64,000 nt of DNA, taken from Myxococcota bacterium. GTDB taxonomy: Bacteria > Myxococcota_A > Polyangia > Polyangiales > Polyangiaceae. Shown in pieces: positions 10,139 through 19,766 of this stretch. The stretch is from assembly GCA_963169915.1 (NCBI GenBank), contig CAUJEM010000019.1, forward strand, positions 58,732-122,731, given 5' to 3'. A program made the position numbers and the translations under genes. Position 1 is the first letter of the stretch. Each line of letters starts with the position of its first letter. Below the pieces are notes generated by a model. It saw only the letters and a program-made list of their open reading frames with translations, did no database searches and had not been told where the DNA came from.

Positions 10139-10963
10139 CTACGCTGCCGGATCCACCTCGAGCGGCGCGGGCTCCGCGGTGAGCGACGCGCCCGCCAGCC
10201 GACGCTGACCGCTGTGCTCCGCCCGGAGCTTCAGGATGCCCAGCCGCGCCATGAGCTTGATGACGAGCCAGGTAGGATCCAGCTCCCAGCGCTTCACGGC
10301 GAAGTTGGGGCGCATCCCGAAGGTGTGGTGGTTGTTCTGAAACAGCTCCCCCAAGGTGAGGAAGTCGAACGGCAGGGTGTTGCGCGACTCATCCTTGGTC
10401 TCGAAGTTGCGGTAGCCCGCCCAGTGCCCGAACCAGTTGACGATGGCGCCGTGGACCGGCCCCATGAAGAAGTGCACGGGCAGCAGCAGGTAGTGCCACC
10501 ACTGCGTCGCAAATGCCCAATAATACGCGCTGTACGCGGCGCCCCACGCGAGGCTGGAGCTCCAGCGACCAGCCCAGCGGTCGAGCGCCGGCCAGACCGG
10601 ATAGCCCCCTTCGAAGCGGGGCTCCGGGGTCAGCGTCCCGCGGAGCACCGCGCGGTAGACGTCCCGCGTGTGGTTCATCATGGAGAAGGGGTTGCTGAAC
10701 TGCGTGGGCGTGTGCGGATCGTTCGGGGTGTCCGAGTACGCGTGGTGCATCCGGTGCAAGATGGCGTAGCCGCGCGGGTTGAGGTAGCTCGAGCCCTGGG
10801 TCACGTAGGTGCACAGATGAAAGAAGCGCTCCCACCCGGGGCTCAAGCTGAACATCTTGTGCGCGCCGTAGCGGTGCAAGAAAAACGTCTGAAAGAACAC
10901 CGAGGAGCCCCAATGCAGGACGAAAAACAGCAGGATGGGCAGCGGCAGGGCCATGGCCCGCAC
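10139..10963 (-). CDS. Membrane fatty acid desaturase (acyl-CoA/acyl-lipid type)
   Basis: A 274-aa integral membrane di-iron desaturase. The three histidine boxes are visible: HRYGAH (HxxxxH, near residue 31), HRMHH (HxxHH, near 71) and NNHH in ELFQNNHHTFGM near the C-terminus. Hydrophobic segments include the N-terminal LPILLFFVLHWGSSVFFQTFFL and LAWGAAYSAYYWAF. This fold introduces a cis double bond (usually delta-9) into acyl chains, using O2 and electrons from a ferredoxin- or cytochrome-type donor, and adjusts membrane fluidity. The third box is QNNHH, not HxxHH, as in one bacterial subgroup. The small [2Fe-2S] gene 49 bp downstream may share its transcript. Positional specificity cannot be read from sequence. 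Confidence 0.9.
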   Translation of the reverse strand: MRAMALPLPILLFFVLHWGSSVFFQTFFLHRYGAHKMFSLSPGWERFFHLCTYVTQGSSYLNPRGYAILHRMHHAYSDTPNDPHTPTQFSNPFSMMNHTRDVYRAVLRGTLTPEPRFEGGYPVWPALDRWAGRWSSSLAWGAAYSAYYWAFATQWWHYLLLPVHFFMGPVHGAIVNWFGHWAGYRNFETKDESRNTLPFDFLTLGELFQNNHHTFGMRPNFAVKRWELDPTWLVIKLMARLGILKLRAEHSGQRRLAGASLTAEPAPLEVDPAA

Positions 10964-11056
10964 GCTAGTCGCGCCCTGTCAGCGCTCCCGTCGGCTTAAG
11001 GTCACGATTGGGTCACGGCGCCGCGGTGCCCCCTCGCTCGCGGCGCAGGGCGGTGC

Positions 11057-11713
11057 TCAGGCGCCGCTGAGCTCTTCACAGAGCGGCGCGAGCGGCCCCT
11101 GGGGGCGCCCCCCGCTGAACTCCACCGCGCAGCCGAGCGGATCGGACAGCCCCTCCAAGAAATTGACGACGAGCGAATCGCTCCAGCGCCGAGCCCCATC
11201 CACCCGCGCCCGGATGACCCCTCGCGCGTCGATGAACCAGGTCTCCGGGTAGAGCTTGGTGCCATACCGCCCCCCCACGACCTCCCCCCCAGGGTCCACC
11301 ACCGTGAGGAACGGCGCCTCCGCGCCGAGTACCGTACGCAGCGTGCCGCGCGCGTCTTCGATGGACTCGTCCGTGCTCACGGTCAAGACCACCACGTCCG
11401 CTCGACCCGCCAGCTTCTGTGCCAGCTCTGCCAAGCTGGGCATCTCCTCCAGGCATGGCCCGCAGGTCTTCGTCCAGAAGTTCATGACCACCTGCTTGCC
11501 GCGCAGGCTGGACAGGCGCAGCGTGCCACCGGACAGCGTGGGCAGCTCGAAGTCCGGCGCCAAGCGGTTGCGCTGGGCGTAATTGGGGGCCATTTGGCAG
11601 AGCGCCGAGCAGCTCCGCCGCGCCTCGGCGTCCTCCGCCGTACGGACGAAGAAGAAGACCGCGGCGGCGGCGAGGCCTACCACGGCCCACTGGGCGAGCT
11701 GCTGCACTTTCAC
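11057..11713 (-). CDS. TlpA/ResA-like membrane-anchored thioredoxin
   Basis: 218 aa. An N-terminal TM helix (WAVVGLAAAAVFFFV) anchors the protein, and the soluble domain lies on the periplasmic side. The thioredoxin fold starts with APDFELPTLSGG, followed by VVMNFWTKTCGPCLEEMPSL with the redox-active pair C84-x-x-C87, a cis-Pro block YPETWFID, and the insert between strands typical of TlpA/ResA/AhpC-TSA relatives. Two further cysteines (C35 and C39, CSALC) sit just after the TM segment and could form a second redox site. Family members reduce disulfides in cytochrome c maturation or in secreted proteins. It diverges from the sensor kinase gene (61 bp); no cytochrome c maturation gene is nearby. 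Confidence 0.88.
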   Translation of the reverse strand: MKVQQLAQWAVVGLAAAAVFFFVRTAEDAEARRSCSALCQMAPNYAQRNRLAPDFELPTLSGGTLRLSSLRGKQVVMNFWTKTCGPCLEEMPSLAELAQKLAGRADVVVLTVSTDESIEDARGTLRTVLGAEAPFLTVVDPGGEVVGGRYGTKLYPETWFIDARGVIRARVDGARRWSDSLVVNFLEGLSDPLGCAVEFSGGRPQGPLAPLCEELSGA

Positions 11714-11774
11714 GCCGCCTTCGTAGCACCAACCGAGCGCCTGAGAAGCTCACGGAGTGCTAGCCTGGTAGCGC

Positions 11775-13277
11775 GTGGCGCTCGACTCCCCCCACCTGAC
11801 GGAAGACGCCTTGGCGGAGGTGCTGCTCGACGCCCTGGATCAAATCGGGGTGGGCGTGATGGTGACCTCGGGCGCCGAGGGCGCGATGGATTTGCGCTTC
11901 ATCAATGACGCGGCGCTCGAGATGGGGGCCGCCACGCTGCTGACCGCGCCGCGCGCGCTGACGACGGACCGCGGGAGCGTCACGTCGCACCGGGTACAGC
12001 TCGTCAACTCCAACGCGAGCGCGGTCCACGCCGAGCTGTCCACGGTGAGCCTCGTCTTGGACGCGGAGCCGTCGTCGGTGAGCCTGCTCGTCGACGTGAG
12101 CGACCGGCTCCGCGCCGCCAGAGAGCTCGAGCAGCTCCAGACCCAGTTCCAGCGGGTCCTCGAGCTGTCGCCGGTTGCGGTGGGGGTGCGCCAAGACCAG
12201 CGCCTCGTCTTCGCCAACGCCGCCTTGAGGTCGCTGCTGCGGCTGGAGCTGAAGGACACCGCGCCGGGTGAGCCGCAGCTCGAGCCCTCGCCCGCCGTCG
12301 CGGCGCTCGCGGTGCTCGATGAGGCGCTCGACGACGCCGGGCTCCACGAGAGGAGCGTGACGCTCACCCTCGAGGGGACCCGCGGCCTCGACGTCGAGCT
12401 GACGGCGATCCAGAGCGAGTGGCACCAGGAACCCGCCGTGATGTTCATCGCGCGCGATCCGGGCCAGCGCCAGCGCCTGCACGCACGCCTCGCGGAGGCC
12501 GAGCGGCTCGCCGCGGTCAGCACCCTCGGCGCTGGCGTCGCCCACGAGGTCAACAACCCCTTGGCCTATGTCCTGCTCAACCTGCAGTACCTGCTGCGCG
12601 AGCTGCCGCGCTTCAACGGCGATCCGGCGCGACTTCAGACGCTGCGCGATCGACTGAGCGAGGCGCGGCACGGCGCCGAGCGCATCCGCAGCATCGTGCG
12701 AGACTTGCTGGACTTCTCGAGCGTGGGCCGACCGCAGCTGAGCCCCGTGGACTTGACCGAGGTCGTGGAGCGCGCGCTCCGCCTGGTGGAGCCGCAGCTC
12801 AAGGAGCGGGCGGAGGTCGTCACCCTGCTGGACGAGGTGCCGCTGATCTTGGGCAACGCCTCACAGCTCGAGCAGGTCCTCACCAACCTGCTGGTCAACG
12901 CGGCCCAAGCCATCTCCCCCGAGACCGCCCGCGGCCCCACCATCGAGGTGCGCTGTCACGGGGGCGGCTTCGGCCGGGTCTTGGTGGAGGTGAGCGACAC
13001 CGGCACGGGGATCTCGCTGGAGCACGCCTCCAAGGTCTTCGATCCCTTCTTCACCACCAAGCCGGTCGGCGTGGGCACGGGGCTCGGCCTGCCCATCTGC
13101 CACAGCATCGTGCGCGCCCATGGCGGGGACATCTCCGTCGACAGCACGCCCGGCGTAGGGACCACCTTCAGGCTCGTGCTCCCCGCCCTCCCCTCGGCGT
13201 CCTCCTACCCTCCCCCCATGCCATCCTCGGAGAGCTCTCCTCCAAGGTCCAGCGGAGACGATGAACCCTCGCGGTAG
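11775..13277 (+). CDS. PAS-type sensor histidine kinase
   Basis: 500 aa, no TM helix seen, so probably cytoplasmic. Residues 1-120 and about 120-230 look like two PAS-like modules (LDQIGVGVMV ... FQRVLELSPVAVGVRQD). A HisKA dimerisation domain follows, with the phospho-acceptor in LGAGVAHEVNNPL (H257), and then a HATPase domain: N box NLLVNAAQAI, G1 DTGTGIS, F box DPFFTTKP, G2 GTGLGLPI. The start is a GTG at 11775. Its 3' end overlaps the regB-like gene by 17 nt, so this kinase is translationally linked to the RegB/RegA pair and may feed the same regulator. The last 30 residues are Ser/Pro-rich and look non-domain, as expected for a coding overlap. The signal sensed is unknown. Confidence 0.9.
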   Translation: MALDSPHLTEDALAEVLLDALDQIGVGVMVTSGAEGAMDLRFINDAALEMGAATLLTAPRALTTDRGSVTSHRVQLVNSNASAVHAELSTVSLVLDAEPSSVSLLVDVSDRLRAARELEQLQTQFQRVLELSPVAVGVRQDQRLVFANAALRSLLRLELKDTAPGEPQLEPSPAVAALAVLDEALDDAGLHERSVTLTLEGTRGLDVELTAIQSEWHQEPAVMFIARDPGQRQRLHARLAEAERLAAVSTLGAGVAHEVNNPLAYVLLNLQYLLRELPRFNGDPARLQTLRDRLSEARHGAERIRSIVRDLLDFSSVGRPQLSPVDLTEVVERALRLVEPQLKERAEVVTLLDEVPLILGNASQLEQVLTNLLVNAAQAISPETARGPTIEVRCHGGGFGRVLVEVSDTGTGISLEHASKVFDPFFTTKPVGVGTGLGLPICHSIVRAHGGDISVDSTPGVGTTFRLVLPALPSASSYPPPMPSSESSPPRSSGDDEPSR

Positions 13278-14622
13278 CGACGAGGTCCGCCGCATCCACC
13301 TAGGGTGGTTGATACGCCTCCGCTGGGGAGCGCTCATCGGCCAGGTGCTGCTCATCGCCGCGGTCCGCCGGCTCCTCCACCTCCCCATCCCCCTGCTACC
13401 CCTGGGCCTCGTCATGGCGGCCGAGGCCGCCACCAACCTGCTGGCGCGGCGACGCCTGCGGAGCGAGCGAGACCTCGGCCAGAGGTGGCTGGTCGGGCTG
13501 CTCACCCTGGATCTGCTGCTGCTCTCGACGCTGCTCTACTTCACGGGTGGCCCGCAGAATCCCTTCAGCTTCCTCTACCTGGTGCACATCTCCCTGGCTG
13601 CGATCGTCCTGCCGCCACGGAGGAGCTGGGCGCTGGTGGCCCTGGCCTTGGCCTGCTCCGGGGTGCTGTTCCTCTTCAACGTCCCGCTCCCGCCTCCAGA
13701 CAACCTGGACCATTCCCAGCACGGCTCGCGCGCCGAGCACGAGGCCCACCTGGCCCATCGAGAGCACACGCTCCACCTGCAGGGCATGTGGGTCGCCTTC
13801 GGGGTGGCGGCGGGCTTCATCGTGTACATCCTGCACCGGCTGGTGGGCGAGCTCCGCACCCGAGAAGAGCAGCTCCGCAGCGCCCAGGAGGCGAGCCTGC
13901 GGCAAGAGCGGCTGGCCTCGCTCGTCACGCTCGCCGCTGGCGCCGCGCACGAGCTGGCGACGCCGCTGTCGTCCATCGCCGTGGTGGCGCGCGAGCTCCA
14001 GCGAGAGCTGGAGCTTCGCTCCACCGAGCCCCGGTGGCTAGACGACGTGAGCGCCATCCGTCAGGAGGTCGGCCGCTGTCGCACCATCCTCGGTCGGCTC
14101 TCGAGCGACGCCGGGCAGCCCGGCGGAGAGGCCCCCACCGAGGCGCCGCTGGCCGCGCTCGCGCAGGGCGCGCTCGAGGGGCTCCCAGGGCGGCACCGGG
14201 TGCAAGTGACGCTGGAGCCAGCCGACGCCACGCTCTACGTGCCGCTCAACACCCTGGCCCAGGCCTTGCGGAACCTGCTCGACAACGCACTGGCCGCCTC
14301 TGCGCCGGCGCAGCACGTGCGGCTCGGCGTGACCGCCACCCCCACGGAGCTCACGCTGACCGTGGAGGACGACGGCGCCGGGATGGAGCAGGAGGTGCTC
14401 GCGCGCGCCACCGAGCCATTTTTCTCTACCAAGCCCACTGGGCAAGGCATGGGGCTCGGCCTCTTCCTCGTCCGGCGCGTCGCCGAGCAGCTCGGCGGCG
14501 AGCTCAGCTTGGGGCCCAAGCCCCCCCACGGTACGCTCGCGCGGCTCCGGCTGCCGCTGAGCGGCCCTCACGCCCTCTGTCGTCTCGTCACCCCCGCTCC
14601 CGAGGCTCCTCACCATGACTGA
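13261..14622 (+). CDS. regB: RegB/PrrB-type redox-sensing histidine kinase
   Basis: 453 aa with an N-terminal block of about six TM helices (residues 25-185). It carries the RegB hallmark GGPQNPF (residues 96-102), known in the family as the ubiquinone-sensing loop. The H box is LAAGAAHELATPLSSIA (H230), and C273 in GRCRTILGRL lies where RegB has its redox-active cysteine. The ATP-binding part has NLLDNALAAS, EDDGAGM, FFSTKPTGQGMGLGLFL. RegB proteins sense quinone pool and thiol redox state and phosphorylate RegA to control respiration, carbon and nitrogen metabolism. It overlaps the upstream kinase by 17 nt and the downstream regA by 8 nt. The TM loop between about 146 and 170 is His-rich (HSQHGSRAEHEAHLAHREH), which could bind metal; that is speculation. 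Confidence 0.9.
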   Translation: MNPRGSDEVRRIHLGWLIRLRWGALIGQVLLIAAVRRLLHLPIPLLPLGLVMAAEAATNLLARRRLRSERDLGQRWLVGLLTLDLLLLSTLLYFTGGPQNPFSFLYLVHISLAAIVLPPRRSWALVALALACSGVLFLFNVPLPPPDNLDHSQHGSRAEHEAHLAHREHTLHLQGMWVAFGVAAGFIVYILHRLVGELRTREEQLRSAQEASLRQERLASLVTLAAGAAHELATPLSSIAVVARELQRELELRSTEPRWLDDVSAIRQEVGRCRTILGRLSSDAGQPGGEAPTEAPLAALAQGALEGLPGRHRVQVTLEPADATLYVPLNTLAQALRNLLDNALAASAPAQHVRLGVTATPTELTLTVEDDGAGMEQEVLARATEPFFSTKPTGQGMGLGLFLVRRVAEQLGGELSLGPKPPHGTLARLRLPLSGPHALCRLVTPAPEAPHHD

Positions 14623-15157
14623 CTCCGCGCAGAGCCTGCTCATCGTGGACGATGATCGCGTCCTTCGGCAGCAGCTCGTCCATGCCTTCACGCGCCGCGG
14701 CTTCGACGCGCGCGGCGCAGCGACGGTGGAGGAGGCGCTGAGGCTCGCCCGTGAGGAGCCGCCGGAGCTCGCCGTGGTGGATCTGCGCATCGGGGAGGGC
14801 AGCGGCTTGTCGCTGCTACGCGCCCTGCTGGAGCTGGACCCCACGACGCGCGTCGTGATGCACACCGGCTACGGCAGCATCGCCACGGCGCTCGACGCGG
14901 TGCGACTGGGCGCGGTCCACTACGTGCAGAAGCCAGCGGACGTGGACGATCTGCTCGCGGCCTTCGCTCGTGACGCCAGCCCCCCGTCCAGCCTCTCCAT
15001 CGACGCGAGCGAGGCCCCGTCGCTCGCGCGGGCGGAGTGGGAGCACATCCAGCGCGTGCTCGCGGACTGCGGCGGCAACGTCTCGGAGGCGGCGCGGCGG
15101 CTGCGCATCCACCGCCGCTCCTTGCAGCGCAAGCTGAACAAATACGCGCCGAGCTGA
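14615..15157 (+). CDS. regA: RegA/PrrA-type response regulator
   Basis: 180 aa. The receiver domain has the acidic pocket VDDD (11-14), phospho-acceptor D56 in VVDLRIGEGSG, T84 and K106 in YVQKPAD. A short linker leads to a Fis-type helix-turn-helix in the form typical of RegA/PrrA/ActR: ADCGGNVSEAARRLRIHRRS. This near-identity of the recognition helix with alphaproteobacterial RegA suggests that the DNA target may also be similar, though that is inference. It is coupled to regB by an 8-nt overlap. The next gene, the RND outer-membrane factor, is convergent with only 17 bp between stops, so the operon ends here. Usual length for the family is 175-190 aa. Confidence 0.93.
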   Translation: MTDSAQSLLIVDDDRVLRQQLVHAFTRRGFDARGAATVEEALRLAREEPPELAVVDLRIGEGSGLSLLRALLELDPTTRVVMHTGYGSIATALDAVRLGAVHYVQKPADVDDLLAAFARDASPPSSLSIDASEAPSLARAEWEHIQRVLADCGGNVSEAARRLRIHRRSLQRKLNKYAPS

Positions 15158-15174
15158 GGAGCCCCGCGCGCCGC

Positions 15175-16620
15175 TCAGGGCTGCTGCGAACGCTCCTCGC
15201 TGCGCTCCTTCCAGCCACCGCCCAGGGCACGGTAGAGGTTGGCCACGTTCACCAAGCGCGCGAAGCGCGCCTCCACCAGCGCCTGCTGCGAGCTGAACAG
15301 ATCTCGCTGCGCCGTCAAGAGGCTCAGGTAGCTCTCAACGCCGACGCGGTAGCGCTCCTCCGCCAAGGCGTAGCGGCGCTCGTTCGCCTTCACGCGCGCC
15401 TCTTGCGCCTGCACCTGCAAGCCCAGGGACCGCTGGGCGGCGAGCGCGTCGGTGACCTCCCGGAAGGCGACCTGGATGGCGCGCTGATAGCGCTCGATCT
15501 CGATGGCCTTGCCGAGCTTGGCCGCCTCGAGGTTGGCGCGCAGCGCGCCGCCCTGGAAGATGGGGACGTTGAGGCGCGGGGCGAACAGCCAGGTGAAGCC
15601 GTCGGCGGAGAAGAGCTGGCTGAGCTCCGTGCTCCCGAAGCCGGCGGAGCCCGTCAGGCTGATGGATGGGAAGAACGCGGCGCGGGCCGCGCCGATGGAC
15701 GCGTTCGCGCCGCGCAGGACGTGCTCCGCGGCGAGCAAGTCCGGGCGGCGCTGGAGCAGCTCCGAGGGGAGCCCCACCGGCAGCTCCGCCCGCACCCGCA
15801 CCTGCTCGAGCGGCGTGAGCGGAGGCAGCTCCGGCGGTAGCGCCGCGCCGACCACGAAGGCCAGGGCGCTCTGCGCCTCGAGGCGCTTCTGCTCGTAGAG
15901 CGTCACGCTGACGCTGGCGAGCTGCACCTGGCTCTCGGAGGTCCGAAAGTCCACCTCTGGGACCAGCCCGAGCTCGAAGGAGCGGCTGGTGATGGCGTGG
16001 GCCTGCTCCACCAGCTTGGCGTTGCGCGTGGCGAGCTCGTGCTGCTCGGTCACCGCGCGCAGGAGCAGATCCGCGGTGACGACCTGCGACACGAGGGAGA
16101 GCTGCGCGCTGCGCTGGGCCTCCACCGAGGCCAGGTACTGCTCGAGCGCCGCGTCCGCCAGCGAGCGGATGCGCCCGAAGAAATCCAGCTCCCAGGCCGT
16201 GACGCCCACGGTGGCGGAGTACTGCTGCGTGGGGCCCATGGCGCCCTTGGGCAAGCCCTGGAACGTGGCGCCGGCGCCGGCGTTGACCGAGGGCAGCAGC
16301 GGCGCCTTCTGGATGCGGTAGAGGGCACGCAGCCGCTCCGAGCTCAGGTGCGCGATCCGCAAGTCTCGGTTGTGCGTCAGGCTCAGGCCGATCAAGCCTT
16401 GCAGGCGCGGGTCAGGGAAGACGTCCCGCCAGCCGAGCTCCGCCGCCACGCCCTCCCCGGCCTCCGCTCCCGCGAACTGGCGCTCGGCCGGCGTCTCCGG
16501 GCGCTGATACCTCGGCGCCAGGCTACAGCCTGCGCTCGCTGCCAGCGCCAGCCCGAGCGCCCACGGCCAGCGCCGCGTCGACGCTCCAGAGCCCCAGGTG
16601 GCGGCAGCGTCAGGCCTCAT
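15175..16620 (-). CDS. RND efflux outer-membrane factor (OprM/NodT family lipoprotein)
   Basis: 481 aa. The chosen ATG at 16620 overlaps the stop of the pump gene as ATGA and is followed at once by a lipoprotein signal peptide ([15 protein letters not shown]) with a good lipobox. The family motif SLAPRYQRP follows the acylated Cys. Two repeats of the TolC-like OEP domain (about residues 60-260 and 270-460) give the helical barrel: e.g. [18 protein letters not shown] and [20 protein letters not shown]. It forms the outer-membrane exit duct of the tripartite pump encoded by the two genes upstream on the same strand. Last gene of the adaptor-pump-duct operon; the convergent regA stop is 17 bp away. 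Confidence 0.93.
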   Translation of the reverse strand: MRPDAAATWGSGASTRRWPWALGLALAASAGCSLAPRYQRPETPAERQFAGAEAGEGVAAELGWRDVFPDPRLQGLIGLSLTHNRDLRIAHLSSERLRALYRIQKAPLLPSVNAGAGATFQGLPKGAMGPTQQYSATVGVTAWELDFFGRIRSLADAALEQYLASVEAQRSAQLSLVSQVVTADLLLRAVTEQHELATRNAKLVEQAHAITSRSFELGLVPEVDFRTSESQVQLASVSVTLYEQKRLEAQSALAFVVGAALPPELPPLTPLEQVRVRAELPVGLPSELLQRRPDLLAAEHVLRGANASIGAARAAFFPSISLTGSAGFGSTELSQLFSADGFTWLFAPRLNVPIFQGGALRANLEAAKLGKAIEIERYQRAIQVAFREVTDALAAQRSLGLQVQAQEARVKANERRYALAEERYRVGVESYLSLLTAQRDLFSSQQALVEARFARLVNVANLYRALGGGWKERSEERSQQP

Positions 16621-19600
16621 TGGGGGAGCGCCGACGTGGGAGGGGGCTGCGGCACCTGGCGCGCGGATCGGCGAGCGAGCGAGGCCACCACCAAGAACAG
16701 CACCGGCACGAACACCACGGCGAGGACCGTGCCCGACACCATGCCGCCGATGACGCCGATCCCGATGGCGTTCTGGGCGCCGGCGCCCGCGCTGTTGGCG
16801 AGCGCCAGCGGCGTGACGCCCAGGATGAAGGCCAGGGAGGTCATGAGGATGGGGCGCAGCCGGAGCCGCGCCGCGTGGAGCGTGGCGGGGAGCAGCTCCT
16901 GCCCCTGGGCGTGGAGATCCCTGGCAAACTCCACGATCAAGATCGCGTTCTTCGCCGACAGGCCGATGGTCGTCAGCAGGCCGACCTGGAAGTAGACGTC
17001 GTTGCGCAGCCCCGCCCAGTACGCCGCGAGGAGCGCGCCGAGGACCCCGAGCGGCACCACCAGCATGACGGAGAAGGGCACGCTCCAGCTCTCGTAGAGC
17101 GCCGCCAGGCACAAGAAGATGACGAGCAGGGAGATGGTGTACAGCATGGGCGCTTGGGCGCCCGAGAGCTGCTCTTCATAAGAGAGCCCCGACCACTGCA
17201 GCCCGAAGCCCGCGGGGAGCTGCGCCGCCAGCTCCGCCATGGCGGTCATGGACTCCCCCGTGCTGCGCCCCGGGGGCGTCTCGCCTTGGACTTGGACGGT
17301 GGGCAGGCCGTTGAAGCGCTCGAGCCGGGGAGAGCCCCACGCCCAGCGCCCCTTGGCGAAGGCGGAGAACGGCACCATCTGCCCGACGTCGTTGCGCACG
17401 TACCAGCGGCCGAGATCTTCTGGCTGCATCCGGTAGGGCGCGTCGGCCTGCAGGTAGACCTTCTTGACGCGCCCCTTGTCGATGAAATCGTTGACGTAGC
17501 TCCCGCCCCAGGCCGTCGCCAGCGTCTGGTTCACGGCGGCGAGCGAGAGCCCGAGGGCGGCGGCCTGCTCTTGATCGATGTCGATCTTGTACTGCGAAGA
17601 GTCCTCCTGCCCGGAGGGCCGCACGCGCGCCACGGCGGGGTGGCCGCGAGCGGCGTCGAGGAGCTGGTTCCGCGCAGCGAGCAAGGCGGCCCGCCCCTGG
17701 CCCGCGCGGTCGAGCAGCTGCAGCTCGAAGCCCGTCCCCGTCCCCAGCTCAGGCACCGCCGGCGGGCCGAAGGCGAAGGCCAGCGCCTCCCGGAACTGCG
17801 ACAGGTGCGCCGCCGTCCGCGCGATGACCGCCTGCGCCTTCAGCCTCGGCTCTCTGCGCAAAGACCAGTCTTTCATGCGAATGAAGGCGATGCCGTTGTT
17901 CTGACCGCGGCCCCCGAAGTTGAAGCCGGCGATGACGAGCACCGACTCGATGGCGTCCTTCTCGTCCTCCAACAGGTAGCGGGAGACCTTCTCCAGCGTG
18001 GCCTGGGTCTGGCGCATGGTCGACCCCGGGGGCAGGGTGACCATGGCGTTGAAGGTGCCCTGATCTTCCTCCGGCAAGAACGCCGTGGGCAGCTTCACCA
18101 GCAGCCCCGCCATCACGCCGACGATGACCAGGTACGCCAGCATGGCGCGCCCCCGCATCCCCAGCACCTTGCCGACGACGCGCGCGTAGCCGCGCTCGCT
18201 CGCCTCGTAGCCGCGGTTGAACCAGCCGTAGAAGCCCCTGCGCGGCCCGTGCTGTCCCGGCTTGAGCAAGGTGGCGCACAGCGCCGGGGTGAAGGTCGTG
18301 GCCACGAGCAGCGACAGCGCCATGGCCGACACGATGGTGATGGAGAACTGCCGATAGATGGCGCCCACCGAGCCACCGAAGAAGGCCATGGGAACGAACA
18401 CGGCCGCCAGCACCGTGGTGATCCCGAACAGCGCCGACGTGATCTGGCGCATGGATTTCTTCGTGGCCTCCTTGGGCGGCAGGTGCTCCTCCGCCATCAC
18501 GCGCTCCACGTTCTCGACCACCACGATGGCGTCGTCCACCAAGAGCCCGATGGCGAGCACCATGCCGAACATGGTGAGCGTGTTGATGGTGAAGCCCGCC
18601 GCGAGCAGCACCCCGAAGACGCCGAGCAGCACCACCGGCGCCGCCAGCGTGGGCACCAGCGTGGCGCGCAGGTTCTGCAAGAACAGCAGCATCACCAGGA
18701 AGACGAGCACGAGCGCCTCCACCAGCGTGTGCACCACGCTCTCGATGGAGAGGCGCACGAAGGGGGTGGTGTCCACCGTGATGTCGTGACCGAGCCCCGC
18801 GGGATAGTACGCGGACAGCTCCTCGAGCCTCGCCCGGACCGCCTCGGCCGTGTCCAGCGCGTTGGCGCCCGCGGCCAGCTTCACCCCTAGCGAGGCCGAC
18901 GGCATCCCGTTGAACCAGGAGTCCGTGTCCGAGTTCTCCCCCGTGAGCTCCACGCGCGCCACGTCCCGGAGCCGCACCTGAGCGCCATCGCGCTGGACTC
19001 GGAGCAAGATGTTCTCGAACTCCGCGGGCGTGGTGAGGCGGCTCTGCGCGGTGATGGTGGCGTTGAAGGCCGCGTGGGGCGCCGCCGGCATACCGCCGAG
19101 CTGGCCCGCAGAGATCTGCGTGTTCTGCGCGCGCACGGCCGTGGTCACGTCATCCGGCGTCAAGCCGAAGGCGGTGAGCTTGTCCGGGTCGAGCCAGATC
19201 CGCATGGCGTAGGGGGCGCCGAACAGCTGCGTCTCCCCCACCCCGGGTACGCGCGCGATCTGGTCAACCACGTTCGAGGCCACGTAGTCGGAGATGTCGT
19301 TGCGCCGCATGCTGCCGTCGCGCGAGATGAAGGTGAAGATCTGCAAGAAGTTGCGCGAGGTCTTCACCACGCTGACGCCTTGGCGCTTCACCTCCTCGGG
19401 CAGCAGCGGCTCGGCCGTGGCCACCTTGTTCTGGACCTGCACCTGCGCGATGTCCGGGTTGACCCACGGCTCGAAGGTGACGCTGATGGACACCACGCCG
19501 GAGCTGAGGCTCTCTGCCTTGAAGTAGCGCAGCCCGTCGATGCCGTTGAGCTTCTGCTCGATGACCTGGGTGACGCTGTTCTCCAGGGTCTGCGCGTCCG

Positions 19601-19754
19601 CGCCCGGGTAGACCGCCCGGATGCTGACCTCCGGCGGCGCGACGGCCGGATACTGAGCCACTGAGAGCTTGGAGATGGACAGCGCCCCGGCCAGCATCAC
19701 CAAGATGGCGATCACCCAAGCGAAGATGGGGCGATCGATGAAGAAGGCGGGCAT
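16617..19754 (-). CDS. RND multidrug efflux pump, HAE1 family (AcrB/MexB-like)
   Basis: 1045 aa, the usual size of an AcrB-type trimeric inner-membrane pump. It begins [16 protein letters not shown], has TM1 at 9-28, and contains the proton-relay aspartates in TM4 ([13 protein letters not shown]) and the relay lysine in TM10 ([14 protein letters not shown]). The porter and docking domains occupy the two large periplasmic loops ([15 protein letters not shown] and the EDQGTF segment). The C-terminus is short and basic. It pumps hydrophobic drugs, dyes or solvents from the periplasm, driven by protons. The gene lies 12 bp downstream of the adaptor and overlaps the outer-membrane factor by 4 nt, so the three are one transcript. 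No TetR or MarR repressor is adjacent. Confidence 0.96.
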   Translation of the reverse strand: MPAFFIDRPIFAWVIAILVMLAGALSISKLSVAQYPAVAPPEVSIRAVYPGADAQTLENSVTQVIEQKLNGIDGLRYFKAESLSSGVVSISVTFEPWVNPDIAQVQVQNKVATAEPLLPEEVKRQGVSVVKTSRNFLQIFTFISRDGSMRRNDISDYVASNVVDQIARVPGVGETQLFGAPYAMRIWLDPDKLTAFGLTPDDVTTAVRAQNTQISAGQLGGMPAAPHAAFNATITAQSRLTTPAEFENILLRVQRDGAQVRLRDVARVELTGENSDTDSWFNGMPSASLGVKLAAGANALDTAEAVRARLEELSAYYPAGLGHDITVDTTPFVRLSIESVVHTLVEALVLVFLVMLLFLQNLRATLVPTLAAPVVLLGVFGVLLAAGFTINTLTMFGMVLAIGLLVDDAIVVVENVERVMAEEHLPPKEATKKSMRQITSALFGITTVLAAVFVPMAFFGGSVGAIYRQFSITIVSAMALSLLVATTFTPALCATLLKPGQHGPRRGFYGWFNRGYEASERGYARVVGKVLGMRGRAMLAYLVIVGVMAGLLVKLPTAFLPEEDQGTFNAMVTLPPGSTMRQTQATLEKVSRYLLEDEKDAIESVLVIAGFNFGGRGQNNGIAFIRMKDWSLRREPRLKAQAVIARTAAHLSQFREALAFAFGPPAVPELGTGTGFELQLLDRAGQGRAALLAARNQLLDAARGHPAVARVRPSGQEDSSQYKIDIDQEQAAALGLSLAAVNQTLATAWGGSYVNDFIDKGRVKKVYLQADAPYRMQPEDLGRWYVRNDVGQMVPFSAFAKGRWAWGSPRLERFNGLPTVQVQGETPPGRSTGESMTAMAELAAQLPAGFGLQWSGLSYEEQLSGAQAPMLYTISLLVIFLCLAALYESWSVPFSVMLVVPLGVLGALLAAYWAGLRNDVYFQVGLLTTIGLSAKNAILIVEFARDLHAQGQELLPATLHAARLRLRPILMTSLAFILGVTPLALANSAGAGAQNAIGIGVIGGMVSGTVLAVVFVPVLFLVVASLARRSARQVPQPPPTSALPQ

Positions 19755-19766
19755 GCTGGCGGCGCC

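Noticed and set aside
16620..18890. Long + strand frame (about 756 codons) antisense to the RND pump
   Set aside because: Composition rich in Arg, His, Gly and Glu, no family match; the opposite strand encodes an unmistakable AcrB-type pump.
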